DNA of 64,000 nt from Sequoia sempervirens (lineage: Eukaryota; Streptophyta; Pinopsida; Cupressales; Cupressaceae): the NCBI GenBank assembly GCA_007258455.2, contig VDFB02000001.1, positions 16,064,322 to 16,128,321 of the forward strand, read 5' to 3'. Both the position numbers and the translations under genes were made by a program. Below are positions 12,378 through 23,500 of this stretch, in pieces. Below the pieces are notes generated by a model that saw only the letters and a list, made by a program, of their open reading frames with translations, made no database searches and was not told the origin of the DNA. How positions within the stretch are numbered: the first letter of the stretch is position 1; each line of letters opens with the position of its first letter.

Positions 12378-12568
12378 GGCGCTATGTGCGAGCACACAGC
12401 CACTGCCGCCCCGCGGGGAGGTGGGCACTGTGTGCTCTCCGCACATAGGCTCTGCGCCCGGCAGGGAGGCTGGCACTGTGCACTCAGCGCACAGGCTCTG
12501 CTGCCCGGCTGGTAGGTGGGGCACTATGTGTGGAGCACACAGGCTCCGCCGCCATGGGCGGCGAGGGC
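12378..12568. repeat. 48-bp GC-rich minisatellite, about four units, in 3' LTR
   Basis: Units begin GCGCTATGTG (12378), GCACTGTGTG (12425), GCACTGTGCA (12473) and GCACTATGTG (12521), at a 47-48 bp period. Each contains a GCRCAYAGGCTCYGC-like core and a CCCGGC/GGGAGG segment. The 5' LTR has roughly one to two degenerate units at the same place, so the array expanded in this LTR or contracted in the other. Confidence 0.8.
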
Positions 12569-14940
12569 CTGCGTGCCAGGGCTTCGACCCTTTGTTTGCT
12601 TTAAAACATTTCTTTTCTTTAGTTAAAGTTTATTTACTTTTATTTAAATTAATTTTTATATATATTATTTATATTATATATTATATATTATATATAATAT
12701 TGTATATTGTATATTATATAAAATATAATATCTTTAATATATATTAAATTAAAGGAATTTTAGTAAGTTCAAAATGTATGTTATGTTAATCATGAGGTTT
12801 TTAAAATATCAATTAATTGGAAAATACATATATATATGTTATTTGTTATAGTTTATTCAATGGGAGTTTTTATTTAAAGTTATTTAATTGATTCATTTGC
12901 AAATAAATATAATTTTATTTGGTATATTTAAATAATGTTAAATGTCAAAATAGAACTTCTAAACGACCATGTGATTATTATGATTGTGGAACTGAGAGTA
13001 AAGGATGAATTTATTAGTTAACCTAAATGATTTATTAATCAAGTGATTTATCTTTTTGTATGTGATCATGAAACTTAGAGAGAACGGTTGATTTAAATTT
13101 TAACCAGATAGCTGCATTATTAAAGTGTTTTGATTATGAATATGGTTATGAAATTTAGAGTAAATGATCTGTTCTTTAAATATTTCAATGTCGTGAAAAG
13201 AAATGGGATCAATTGATTAGATAAATGCAAGTCCTGAAATCTGTATTTGAATGGATTTAGGAAATCCGAACATTAGCTTACCTATTTGTCTAAAATGTTT
13301 TCAGTGTTTAATTGTTTGCCTTCGATGTTGTGGAATGAGAGTGAATGTTTTGAGAATCTTCCTGATATGGGTTCATTTATTGGTATGGGTGGTTATACGT
13401 GAGTCGGCCTTTGTTTTGGTACTTTGGTTTCAGCATTATGGGAAAGTTTGTTGGTCAAAATTACATTTTTGGGATTGTAGAGAACGTGTGATTATATGAG
13501 TGTTGACTTTAAGTCATTTCTTGTTGATCATGTAAGTCTTCCAGTAGTGTTTTCTTGAGATGATGCTATGTCTCTTATGTTTTGCTTTGGCTATCATGGA
13601 TTATGTGTGAGCTAAGCTTAAGTGGTTACCTGGTTCTTTGAACGGGTTGTGTGACCTTGTGATTCATGGTTGAGTTGAGTTATCAGTAAGTAATGTGGGT
13701 CTCGTTCTGTTAGTCAACCTTGTGTTAGCCTTGGGTAGTGCACACTTTGGTTTCAGTTTTAGACATCCGTAGTGATGTGTTACCTGTTGAGGTGTTTGAT
13801 TATTTGTGATAAGTGTTAGTGCATTGTCTACCCTTGGCATGTGGTTGAGTTTTGTGTTGTCGATAGGGGAGTGGCTTTCAAACGAGCGCCGGGCCCAAAG
13901 TGGTTCTAGGATAACTCATGTGAGAGTCAGTTAATTAAGCAAAAATTAAATTAACTTACTAGGGAGAGAGTAGCTTTGAACATTAATAAGATAATTTAGC
14001 CTTGCTCATTGGCGCAAGGGCTTGTACGAGACTTGAGATGAGTCGGGAAGGCCTGGAATGGCAAGGTTGTTATCTCATCTCTACGAGAGATAGTCGATTT
14101 CGCTCTGGTGTGCATGTGGGGCTGGGAGTCGGTTGAGGTTTCCAGGATATCCCTAGAGGGGGGCCGGGACCTAGGAAGACTTGCCAGGAGATCCCATGCA
14201 GCCTTTACGATGACACTCCTATGAAAACAATCGGTATGGTGTTGTACCGTTGGTTTATTTTGTACAGTGATGGTACTCGATTTTGTACTCTGGAAGCATT
14301 GTAACCATTGTGTTAAGTAATGTGGGTTTTTTTCTTGTTTCATCTTAGTGTGCTAGCTTGTGTCTAGAGGTAGATGGTCTTGTCTAGGAAATCCTTGTTA
14401 CTATCTCCTAGCATGGAGGGAGTGGGGCCTTTGGGTTCCACGTGGTCGGGTGGCATGCGTCTTTTTACATTGGTTCTTCTTCATGTTCATGCGTTCGTGG
14501 TTTCCAATTGGAGAGCTCATGGGAATCAGTTCTTCTCATGCCTTGTTCTCTCAGCCCTTATTGTATTTTTATTACCCCTCAGATGTTATCGAGGTGGAAT
14601 TTGTATTATGTAATCATTTGGATGGAATTGCCTCATTCAGGGAATGAGTGTTGTAATCTTATTGTTTAAATGTTAATTGGAATCTTGAGGTATTTAATAT
14701 CCTTGTTGTAATTTATCTTGTATGGAATGTATGTTGTCTCATTTCCTTAAGTGATTAATGTTTCAATTTATTTTAATGTTAGTTGTTGTTTGGGTTTTTA
14801 AGTAATCTTTGTCTCTTGGCCTTAGAGTTTGTTGGTAATATGTATTATCTTCATGTTATTTGTACTTAAACAAAAAAAAAATTGGTACGTTTAAGTGGTG
14901 AATTGCAACTTCCTCTAGGGTTGCGTGGCAGGGCATTACA

Positions 14941-14945
14941 CCTCG
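14941..14945. repeat. Target-site duplication, right copy (CCTCG)
   Basis: It is identical to 5088-5092 and directly follows the 3' LTR. Confidence 0.93.
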
Positions 14946-15180
14946 CCTATCATGAGGTTCATCAATCAATCGCACCTATCATGACATTCACAAATCAACA
15001 TCACCTATCATGAGATTCATCATTCAATTCAACCTCTCCTATCATGAGGTTCATCAATCATTCAACCTTGCTTATCATGAGGTTTATTAATTAATCAAAC
15101 TATCATTGATCCTTCCCTATCATGAGGTTAATTATTAGTATCAATTATTGCATCTCACCTATCATGAGATCAATAGACAA
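14946..15180. repeat. CCTATCATGAGG tandem array, right half
   Basis: Seven near-copies of CCTATCATGAGGTTCATC, spaced by about 25-45 bp of ATCAAT-rich DNA, start near 14946, 14976, 15004, 15039, 15071, 15116 and 15158. One more copy lies left of the retrotransposon (5058), showing that the 9.85-kb element inserted into this array. Confidence 0.85.
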
Positions 15181-15289
15181 CTAATCTATCAACATCATCA
15201 ATCATCATCAAATAAAATGTTGTCATGATAAAACATCATTGAAATCAAGGGTTCTAATCAACAAAATCATCAATCTGGTCTAAAATCTC

Positions 15290-15700
15290 ACCAATGCACT
15301 ACAACAGTCTTTTTATGCACTAAAAAACTCTATGCACTAGAAAAATTCATCAATGCGCTAGAATAGAGGTTCTATGCACTAAAGTATCCAATGCGCCATT
15401 TCATTTGATTGATGCGCCAAAACAGAGTCCTGATGCACCGAGTCACGATGCATTGATTCATCCTATGCATTACATCATTTCATCAACGTGCTAGACCAAT
15501 TCCTCTAAGTGCTAAATTCATCAATGCACTAAAAAAGTTCATGAATGTGCTACTTTGGGTCACTTATGTGCTACAGGAACCTATGTGCTAATTCATTTAT
15601 CTTATGTGCTAAATTGCTAACCCTAAGCGCTACTTTATTCTATGTGCTATAACAGACAATGCATGCACTATTGTTGTGACCCTATGTGCTAAACTAACAT
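15290..15700. repeat. ATGYGCTA short-motif array
   Basis: About 20 variants of ATGCGCTA, ATGTGCTA, ATGCACTA and ATGCGCCA occur in roughly 400 bp, all in the same orientation and mostly 10-30 bp apart. The spacer sequence is otherwise unrelated. Only the 8-bp core is kept, unlike a normal tandem repeat where the whole period is conserved. Confidence 0.85.
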
Positions 15701-16282
15701 ATAAGCTGAATTTAAATGGGAAAATGGAGGGAAAATTGAAATGCACAAATTATGAGGTAGTTTTCAAGGTACATATCGGAGGGCCATACACTGCTGGGTG
15801 GTTGAGACGCCTGACCCACTTGAATTGATGCATGTGGTAGTGGATCACCATTCCATTCAAAATTGCTAAATTTCTAATCATGCTCAATTTTTCAAAATCA
15901 CAAATTCTCAAATGAATTTCTAATCACACTTTTTAGCCTTTTTAAGGTTAATTAAGTGGCATTTTTATAGGGTTGTTTTATTTTATTTTCAAAGGGGCTT
16001 TAACTCATAAAATCATCACCAAGTGACTACAACATCATTTTTCAAGAGATAAATTATTTCTAAATTAGAAAAAAATTAGATCATCATCACATCATAAAAA
16101 AATCATCAAATTTTTTAAAAATTCCAAAAAATCCAAAAAATTCAAAAATGCACTGATTTATCTTCCAAGGGGGCATGTATTCGTCATCACCTAAAAATTA
16201 ATGTCTAGGGCATCAAATTTATTTTTTCTCTTGGCATTAGTATCAAATTTTTCTTTGAAGCAACTTGTAAACAAATTATTTC
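15701..16282. other. AT-rich non-coding stretch leading to a polypurine tract
   Basis: It contains A-rich runs (AAAAATCCAAAAAATTC near 16120-16150) and GGGGGCATGTATTCGTC near 16170. No reading frame or gene relic is visible. Confidence 0.5.
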
Positions 16283-16296
16283 AAAGAGGGGAAAAA
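16283..16296 (+). promoter_or_regulatory. Putative polypurine tract of a second LTR element
   Basis: The purine run AAAGAGGGGAAAAA lies immediately before TGTATACACC, the classical arrangement at the start of a 3' LTR. No matching 5' LTR is apparent, so the call rests on this junction alone. Confidence 0.55.
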
Positions 16297-17163
16297 TGTA
16301 TACACCTAAAATTGGTCAAGACATTTAATTAATTAAATAATAGTTATTTAATTCATATTTCATCTACTTATAAATAAATTCTCAATTTATTTATATAGTT
16401 TATATCTTCTAATTCTCCAAATCTAAAATCACATTCTTTTAATTTAATTAAATAAAAAAAAATTATAATAAATTTTTTATTTAATTAATTTTCACTAATC
16501 CCAAATTTGGAATTCAAGCACATGTCTACAAATTTTTATGCCACCTCACCAAGGTCACATGAAATTAAATAATTCTAATTTTTAATTAGAATTATCTTCA
16601 ACAAACTTTGAACACATGGTCTTTTTCTCACACACTTGATTCCTTCATCCATTTGGTATGTTTCCTTTGGTCAAGGGAACATTCTTCTTGATTCTTTCCA
16701 TCTCCACCATTCATTCCTCGTGTTTGAATTTGGATTGTCAATCATTGCCACATCACAAGATGCTTGAAAAATCCTATAAATACAACCCTTTGCTATAGTA
16801 TTTTGCATCCCACATTTGAGTAGAGTTATTATGTAGGAATAACTTTGGCGCATTGGAGCATTTGGATTTTGTAGTTAGCATTGCTTAGCATTTTAAGAAG
16901 TTTGTATTGTAGCATCATGTTAACTTAGAATCATGTTTTTCTTTATAGTTGCATTTTATTTCATGTCTTGTTTTATAGTTGTATTTTAGTTCATCATATC
17001 AATGGTCATTTGAGCATATGCAGAATCATTTTAACTTCTTATCACAACATTTGTATCACATAGTTTAGCAACATTATTCATTTATCAATATCTCCATTAT
17101 CATAGCATCATAGCTTTCATCACATAGTTTCATGTAGGAACTTAGATTTCTTGCATTTAGAAC
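16297..17163 (+). mobile_element. Putative 3' LTR or LTR fragment (about 0.87 kb)
   Basis: It starts TGTATACACC directly after a purine tract and contains a consensus promoter, CCTATAAATACAACCC, around 16773-16788. It then has a T-rich, CATCATAGC-rich leader-like region and ends about where the next repeat unit begins. Size, TATA box and polypurine context fit an LTR. The lack of a partner LTR leaves the right boundary uncertain. Confidence 0.55.
16775..16782 (+). promoter_or_regulatory. TATA box (TATAAATA)
   Basis: A consensus plant TATA box within the putative LTR, followed by a CAACCCTTTGC leader-like sequence. Confidence 0.55.
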
Positions 17164-17660
17164 TGTAGACATCCAAATTTAATCACTTCTATATGATTAA
17201 ATTTACTCCTTTTTCGTCTACCATATTAAAATATTAATTTACTAAATTAATATTACACCTTTTGTTTCATATCGGTAAAGTATTTAATTTAATAATTAAT
17301 ATTTTATCTTTCACCTTCTTCCTCTCTAAATTAAATAAATAAACTAATTTATTTAATTTAGTCATTTTTACCCTTTTGATTTAAAATCAATTTAAAATTC
17401 TTCATTTTCTCTCTCCTTGTCACATCCTCCATAACCTTGCCCTAATCTGAATTAATTTAATTAATTCATGATTATGATGTGCATCCTCTTAATTAAAGAT
17501 TAATGTCACATCCTCCTACATTTGCCACTTGCCTCTAATCTTCCATTAATTAGCCTAATCCAATATTTGCACAACCTTAACCAAGGTCATTAGCCAGATT
17601 TAGCACCACTTTTTAGCCATCCTTTGCATTTACCTTCTTTTGGCATTGACCCCCTTTCCC

Positions 17661-17857
17661 ATGTGAATTTTTAATTCACATTTATTTATCCTAGATTCCC
17701 CTCTTTTATATGTGAATTTTTAATTCACATTCCATCCTTCCAAGGCTTCTAGAACCTTGGACTTATCACAATCTACACATGTGACCAAGTCCCACCTTTT
17801 TGGAGCCCACCTTATATCCTCTAGATCCTCCTAGGAATGTGAATTTTTAATTCACAT
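17661..17857. repeat. Three copies of a 21-bp inverted repeat (ATGTGAATT-3-AATTCACAT)
   Basis: Perfect 9-bp arms with a TTT spacer occur at 17661-17681, 17710-17730 and 17837-17857. Further inverted repeats follow: GAGGAATT/AATTCCTC at 17899-17918, GTGAGTT/AACTCAC at 18088-18104 and the perfect 18-bp GAATTCTCTAGAGAATTC at 18148-18165. Confidence 0.9.
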
Positions 17858-18174
17858 TTATATCCCCAACCACCTTTCCTTTTCGCATGTAGATTTTTGA
17901 GGAATTCCAAAATTCCTCAAATGTCCCTTTCACTCCCACTTGGGGACAAGGAATCCCTTTTTAAGGAAATCTCCTCACTCCCCAAGGTGCATGTCCTTCC
18001 TCCACCTCATGTACCTTTTTGCCACCTCACTTACACCTCATCTTCTCTTGGCCACTTCACCATCCACATGTCAAGATGTGAGGGCTTGTGAGTTCTCAAC
18101 TCACCATAGCCCTTCATCTTGACCTTGTTGGATGAATCTTGACCATTGAATTCTCTAGAGAATTCAAATTCATC

Positions 18175-18182
18175 TATAAATA
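18175..18182 (+). promoter_or_regulatory. TATA box (TATAAATA) of repeat copy A
   Basis: It lies 10 bp after the last palindrome (18148-18165) and is followed by a CACCCTCCTCAAGG leader-like sequence, as expected for an LTR promoter. Confidence 0.55.
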
Positions 18183-18560
18183 CACCCTCCTCAAGGGCAT
18201 TTTAAGAACACTTTGGATTTTAACTACATGCTGCCAATTTGCATTCTCAATCCTTTGCCATCATTTAGCCATCTCTTTCAATCATTTTACACATCTAATC
18301 TTGCATTTAGTCACTTAAGCAATCATCTAAGGAGCACACAAAATCATCCCAAGCAAGGGCCAATCAAGGAGACATCAACAACAAGGAAGGTGAAATTGTT
18401 TACATCTTATTTTATTCATTTTCCTTCTTGTTTTATCACTCCTTTGGCTAATATTGAGGTGTCCTTGGTCTTTTATCACTTGCATTTTTGAGTTATTTTT
18501 CACGTTAGAGTAGGATAAAATTCTTAGGATCACAAGAACATCTCGTTTCTCAAGTTATCA

Positions 18561-19723
18561 TTAGTAAATCCTTGAGAATATAGAACAATGGAACGTTTTT
18601 AAAGATTTGTTTAACTGCAAAAATAGAGTATTTCTTTGATTCAAATGTTTAATATAATACATCTCATTGATATTTTTGTGCTTTAGTATTGATTTGCTAA
18701 CTCTCCCAAATTTCACACACACATATTTCCCATTTTCATGCCTTCATAAAATTTTAAATAATAATTTACATGATTTTATACAAAACAAATTATCATTTAA
18801 TCACATAGATAAGTTGATCAATAATGAAATATAAACAATGAGCATTCAAAATGCATGGCATTTATCAATCTTGGACAAAATCCCATTCAACTTTTCCACA
18901 ATTAGCCACCACAACCAAATTGAACTACCCACAAAGAATGGAAAGAAAAAGTAAAACAATAAAACCAAACCAATTTTTTTTGTTGATGTTAATTACTTGT
19001 TTTTCCAAGATGCTCCTACATCATAAATAATTAAACACAAGTATAATTTTAGATGCATCATTAAACTTAGAATAAAATATGAACTCATAAGCAAATAATT
19101 AAGTTGAATTAATTAGGGATTATACTTAATTAATTTTGTAATTATTCATTTATCTTAATAAATAAATTAGATAAAAAAAAATTTGTTACATTTAGATATA
19201 GTATCATTTATTTGTTGTTTAGTTTAATTATTATTGGAGTATTGGAAAATTGAACATTGTAAAGGAATAACATGGTAGTGTAGTTAAATATCTTGATTAT
19301 GATATTATCCATTGTGAAAGATTAATTTGTAAAGTATTTTAGTCCAATTTTTGATCAAATCAAATAGTGCAATTATTATTAAATAATCAAATTCAAAATG
19401 CATAATATATTTTCCTTATTAACTTTAGATTTTTTGATAGAGCCTTAGCCTTATTTTATTGTTAAAATGATGATATTTCACATGAATGAATTTCTCTTTA
19501 ATATGTCTCATTTAGACACCTTGATTAATAAAGTAAGAGTTTTCCTTAGATTGTATTGTATCAATATCTTCCTCGCACTATGTGTGGAGAGCTTATGATG
19601 GAATTGTAAACATGATATCATCAAATGTGTAAAAATGATTCATTAAAGATGGCTTGTTTGTGTTGTAAATTAAAACATTAAATTAAAAAATGAGTTTTTA
19701 TTTTGTTAGGCAATGTAAATAAT
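18561..19723. other. No gene seen
   Basis: AT-rich DNA in which I see neither coding relics nor repeat structure apart from short A/T runs. Confidence 0.5.
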
Positions 19724-19731
19724 GAGAAACA

Positions 19732-19770
19732 TATACACACACACACACATATGCATATATGCATACATGT

Positions 19771-19819
<49 letters not shown>

Positions 19820-19843
19820 TACATACATACATACATACATACA

Positions 19844-19879
<36 letters not shown>

Positions 19880-20040
19880 CATACAAACATATATAATCAT
19901 ATATACATACATACATATACATACAAATATAACATATATATGTATATATGAATATATGTTTGTATGCATATGTAAGGGTGTATGTATATATCTGTACATA
20001 TACATATATATGCATACACTTATATATGTATGTATATATA
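19732..20040. repeat. Compound microsatellite (AC)n, (CATA)n and TA-rich tail
   Basis: (AC)n runs at 19735-19750 and 19770-19814, (CATA)n from about 19815 to 19871, then degenerate CATATA/TATGTA words to 20040. The Tyr/Val/Cys- or Thr/His-rich openings in it on both strands are artefacts of the repeat. Confidence 0.97.
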
Positions 20041-20513
20041 AGTTAGAAAAGACAATTTAGAAGAAACAAACTTTAACAATGAATCACTAAAAAAGGGTAC
20101 TATAAAAATAAGATTAAATATCATAATTTTTAAGATAAGGATTTTTATCAAATGAGTTGAAAGAAAGGAGCACTAGAACATGAAAATGAATAAAACATAT
20201 GTGTTTGACAAAAAAGTTGTAGGAGTGATATTTATAATGATTTTATTAGTAGGGATGCATTTTAAAATAAAGTAGATGTATATAGATATAAGTGAGAAAA
20301 AACAATTTAGAAAAAAATAAAACTTCAACAATGAATCACTACAAAAAAGGTATAAAAATAAGATTAAATATCATATTTTTTTAAGATAAGGATGCTTATC
20401 AAATGAGTTTAAAAAGGGAGCACTAGTACATGATAATGAATAAAACATATGTGTTTGACAAGAAAGAATGATTGTCTTAGTGGGGATGCATTTTAAAATG
20501 AAGTAGATGTTAA
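20041..20513. repeat. Tandem duplication of about 235 bp
   Basis: The halves 20041-20280 and 20281-20513 align from 'gacaatttagaa' through 'aataagattaaatatcat' and 'gagcactag' to 'gggatgcattttaaaat'. The second half lacks about 25 bp near its end. Confidence 0.85.
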
Positions 20514-23500
20514 TATTCAAGTTTAATATATTGTGGTATCTGATGTAAAATAGGTATATTTTAGAATTTTTATTGAATTGCAAACACATTTTATCTATTT
20601 GAATATTGTGGTTAAATATTTCCATGTAATTCACACATTTTTCCACATTCTTTTTATTTTCCTTAATTATTAAAGAAATCATTTATGTCTAATGAATTGG
20701 TGTGGCCACACTTGGAGAATGAATGCTATTTTAAATATATTAACATTTACTTATATGAGTTAAAGTATCCAACCTTTAATTGACTTTGGTAGATTTATTT
20801 ATTTTTTATTGAATTACAAGTCATGTCAAGATATTTAATTATTCAAGATATCTAGAAATATTATAAATTATTAAGGTAGGCTAACACCATAGAATGCTCT
20901 TTAAGTAAGGACCCACTCTATGCTATATCTCCAAGAGATTTCAAACACGTAACCATTAAACCCATGTAGGCTTGCTCATTACCTAATATGATTAATTATA
21001 CAAGTTATCTACATAACTAATTCAAGGGGTGTGTGTCACGTGTTGTCATCTCTATTAGCTTATATAGAAAATATCATATTTCTAGTTAGAGATCATGTCA
21101 TCCCTTATTGATATGTTTGTATCCAAAACATGAGAAGAAGTCAAATAGTAAGTTCATTGCGAGTCATTACAAGTATAATGCCATATCCTATCACCCAACC
21201 ATCTATAACCAATATTTGTGATTTCTTTAGTTGGAGAGTACCTAGCTCCAATCCTTCATTAACATTTTATTATACACATTTGATTATATTCCTTATCATA
21301 GTAAGTCCTTATTTTCTAACATAAATAGGCACTATATCTATGATGCCATTGATTATTGTAATTACCCATTTGATTCTATTTGAATCCATAATGTTTGACC
21401 TATAAATTCTATATAATATCATATTCTATGATAATTTTCTTCATGATACTTACCTCAAAATGATGTACATATATACATATTTCATCTTTTGTATTATTTT
21501 ATTTAAAAATATACCCTCTACCAATATAAGATTATATAAATCATTCAATCCAACTAAAAAAATAATGAACTACAAAATATATTATTATGGAAAAATATAC
21601 TATTTTAACCAATATCTAATTATATAAATAATTCCAATAAAGAATAACCTCAATATTCAACATAACGGGGACAAAGTATTTTCTTTGCGATTGTGGAAGT
21701 TTTCATGTCGTGGGCACAACCATACTACTTTCCACAATGGACAACGGGTGTTGAAGACAAGTAGTTTTTGTTTTTTTTTAAAGAGTTAAAAGACAAGTAG
21801 TTGGTGAGGTCGTCTTGACCAACTCCTTCAAAATCCTCAACTTTCTGTACAAAGAGACGTATGTATATGCATAGCTTCATATATTTTATTTTCTAGTGAC
21901 AGAGTTTAGGGTTTTGAATACATATAATATTTTACGGTTTGGGGAAGAGGTAGATAAGTTTTAGTGTTTATGTTTGGAGTTTATGCTTTAGGGTATAAAT
22001 TTTATTTAGGCAAGTAGTGTTTTGAGGGTTCGGAGTATTGTACGTTAGAAAAATTGAATTGTATGGGGTCTATATGTTCTAGTCTATTTGCACAAGTTGT
22101 GATGATTAATAAAAGAATTACATCAAAGTTCTATTATAATAAAAGTTTGGATAGTGAGAAGAAAGTGAAAAAAACATGAGAAGAAGAGATTGTCTAAAGA
22201 GTTTGCTACATCCTCTCGGTTTGCATCTTTTGAATTAGATGTTAGAAGTAGTGTTCAAAATTTAAAGTGTCTAGGGCTTCCACTTATATTTTGTGGTTTA
22301 GGATTTACAATGTATAGTTTAGGAAGCATTACTAGGGTTGAAGCTTATATTTTAGGATTCAATGGGTTTAGAGTTTTAGGTCTCACATTTGAAGTTTGAC
22401 AGGATTTAACATGTGGGTGGTTGGGGTTTGTTAATTTAAATGATTTGGGATTCAAGTATTCAAAGGATGCAAGGTTTTAATAATATAAAATGTTTTTTTA
22501 GGGTTTTAAGTTATAGATAGGTTTGGTATGTAAGGGTTTGTCATGCCCATAATTTTTGACTTGGAAAACCCAACATTTTTTTTTTCTTTGTATACAAATA
22601 TACAATGATTAAGATAGATTTAAATGTAATCTTATTATGGATGTCACTCTTAAGAGTAATAATTTTAGTAATGAAAGTATTATATTACTATCCTTAACAA
22701 AATTCATGATACCCACACTATGACTATTATTCATATTTGCAACATGTATTACTGAGCTACCTTCTTAATGATGTGCCATAGTTGTGAGTATACCTGTTTA
22801 TAATATCTCTGATTATTTTAAGTGCTAAATGACACTGTGATTTTATGTTGTGCCTAATGAATTATTCACAACAATTCTTCAGCAACACATGAAGCTAAAT
22901 GATTCCCTATTGCAATTAGCTCAATACTACACACTGCACATATTTCTGATAACAAAACTGGCCTTGATACTACTATGGTCCATAATATCCAAAATCAATA
23001 TTAATATTAAATTAGTGTACTAATAGTTTTAATGCTTATATCCATATCACTACCAATTCTTACGTTAATACAAGATTGATATTTAATATGAGCTCCTTAT
23101 TTTATTTATTGCTTAGATTTAACATGTTGCTCGCTATGGATACTTATAGTGGTATTAGTATTGAATCCAAACTCCTATAACTTCAAATTTTCCCTATATG
23201 TCATAAATATCAATATTATTCTAGCCTTTGATGGATTTCCATAAAATTTTATTTTAGAACTAGTATTTTCAGTCAATTCTAATGCGAAGGTGATACTAGG
23301 TTTACATAAAGTACTTTTTAGTAATTACCTTCACAAGACAAAATAGTTAATTATAATAAAGTTGCCTTAAGAACAAAATTTTAGTCATTCTAAGAGGACT
23401 TTAATATTCTATAGCACATGTTCTCGTGAGAAGAAAAAAAATGCAATATTTCCACATTTATATCTAATCTTAAGAAAAAACATTAAGAACCATTCAATCT

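Larger units (their letters stand above)
5093..14940 (+). mobile_element. Complete non-autonomous LTR retrotransposon with giant LTRs (LARD-like), 9.85 kb
   Basis: Two direct repeats (5093-9291 and 10647-14940) both start TGTAACACC and end GGCATTACA. They enclose an internal region that opens with a tRNA-iMet-type primer-binding site and closes with a polypurine tract, and the whole is flanked by the duplication CCTCG. Polarity is plus. The internal region holds no gag, protease, reverse transcriptase, RNase H or integrase, so the element must have been mobilised in trans. This matches the LARD concept (large retrotransposon derivative), but with the proportions reversed: LTRs of 4.2-4.3 kb around only 1.36 kb. 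By eye the LTRs differ by a few percent, with many C/T-type changes, so the insertion is old but not ancient. It split a pre-existing CCTATCATGAGG array. Confidence 0.95.
10647..14940 (+). repeat. 3' LTR (4294 bp)
   Basis: It is colinear with the 5' LTR from TGTAACACCC to GGGCATTACA. It is about 95 bp longer, chiefly because the GC-rich island at 12345-12590 carries extra copies of a 48-bp unit. Scattered substitutions, mostly transitions, and small indels separate the two LTRs. Confidence 0.95.
17164..18560 (+). mobile_element. Palindrome-rich LTR-like repeat, copy A
   Basis: It begins TGTAGACATCCAAATTTAATC and is colinear with 53090-54530. Shared landmarks in order are the TATTTAATTTA blocks, CACATCCTCCATAACC, AATGTCACATCCTCC, repeated ATGTGAATT palindromes, GATGTGAGGGCTTGTGAGT, CCTTCATCTTG, a promoter region, and a tail containing 'ttgaggtgt'. 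No coding capacity is seen. TG start, promoter and length suggest a solo LTR, but neither target duplication nor primer site is clear. Confidence 0.65.

Noticed and set aside
16297..18560. The two adjacent LTR-like units as the two LTRs of one element
   Set aside because: Their sequences do not match each other beyond A/T-rich words, and nothing separates them.
19678..20060. Several 70-112-codon frames on both strands
   Set aside because: They are translations of the AC/CATA microsatellite.
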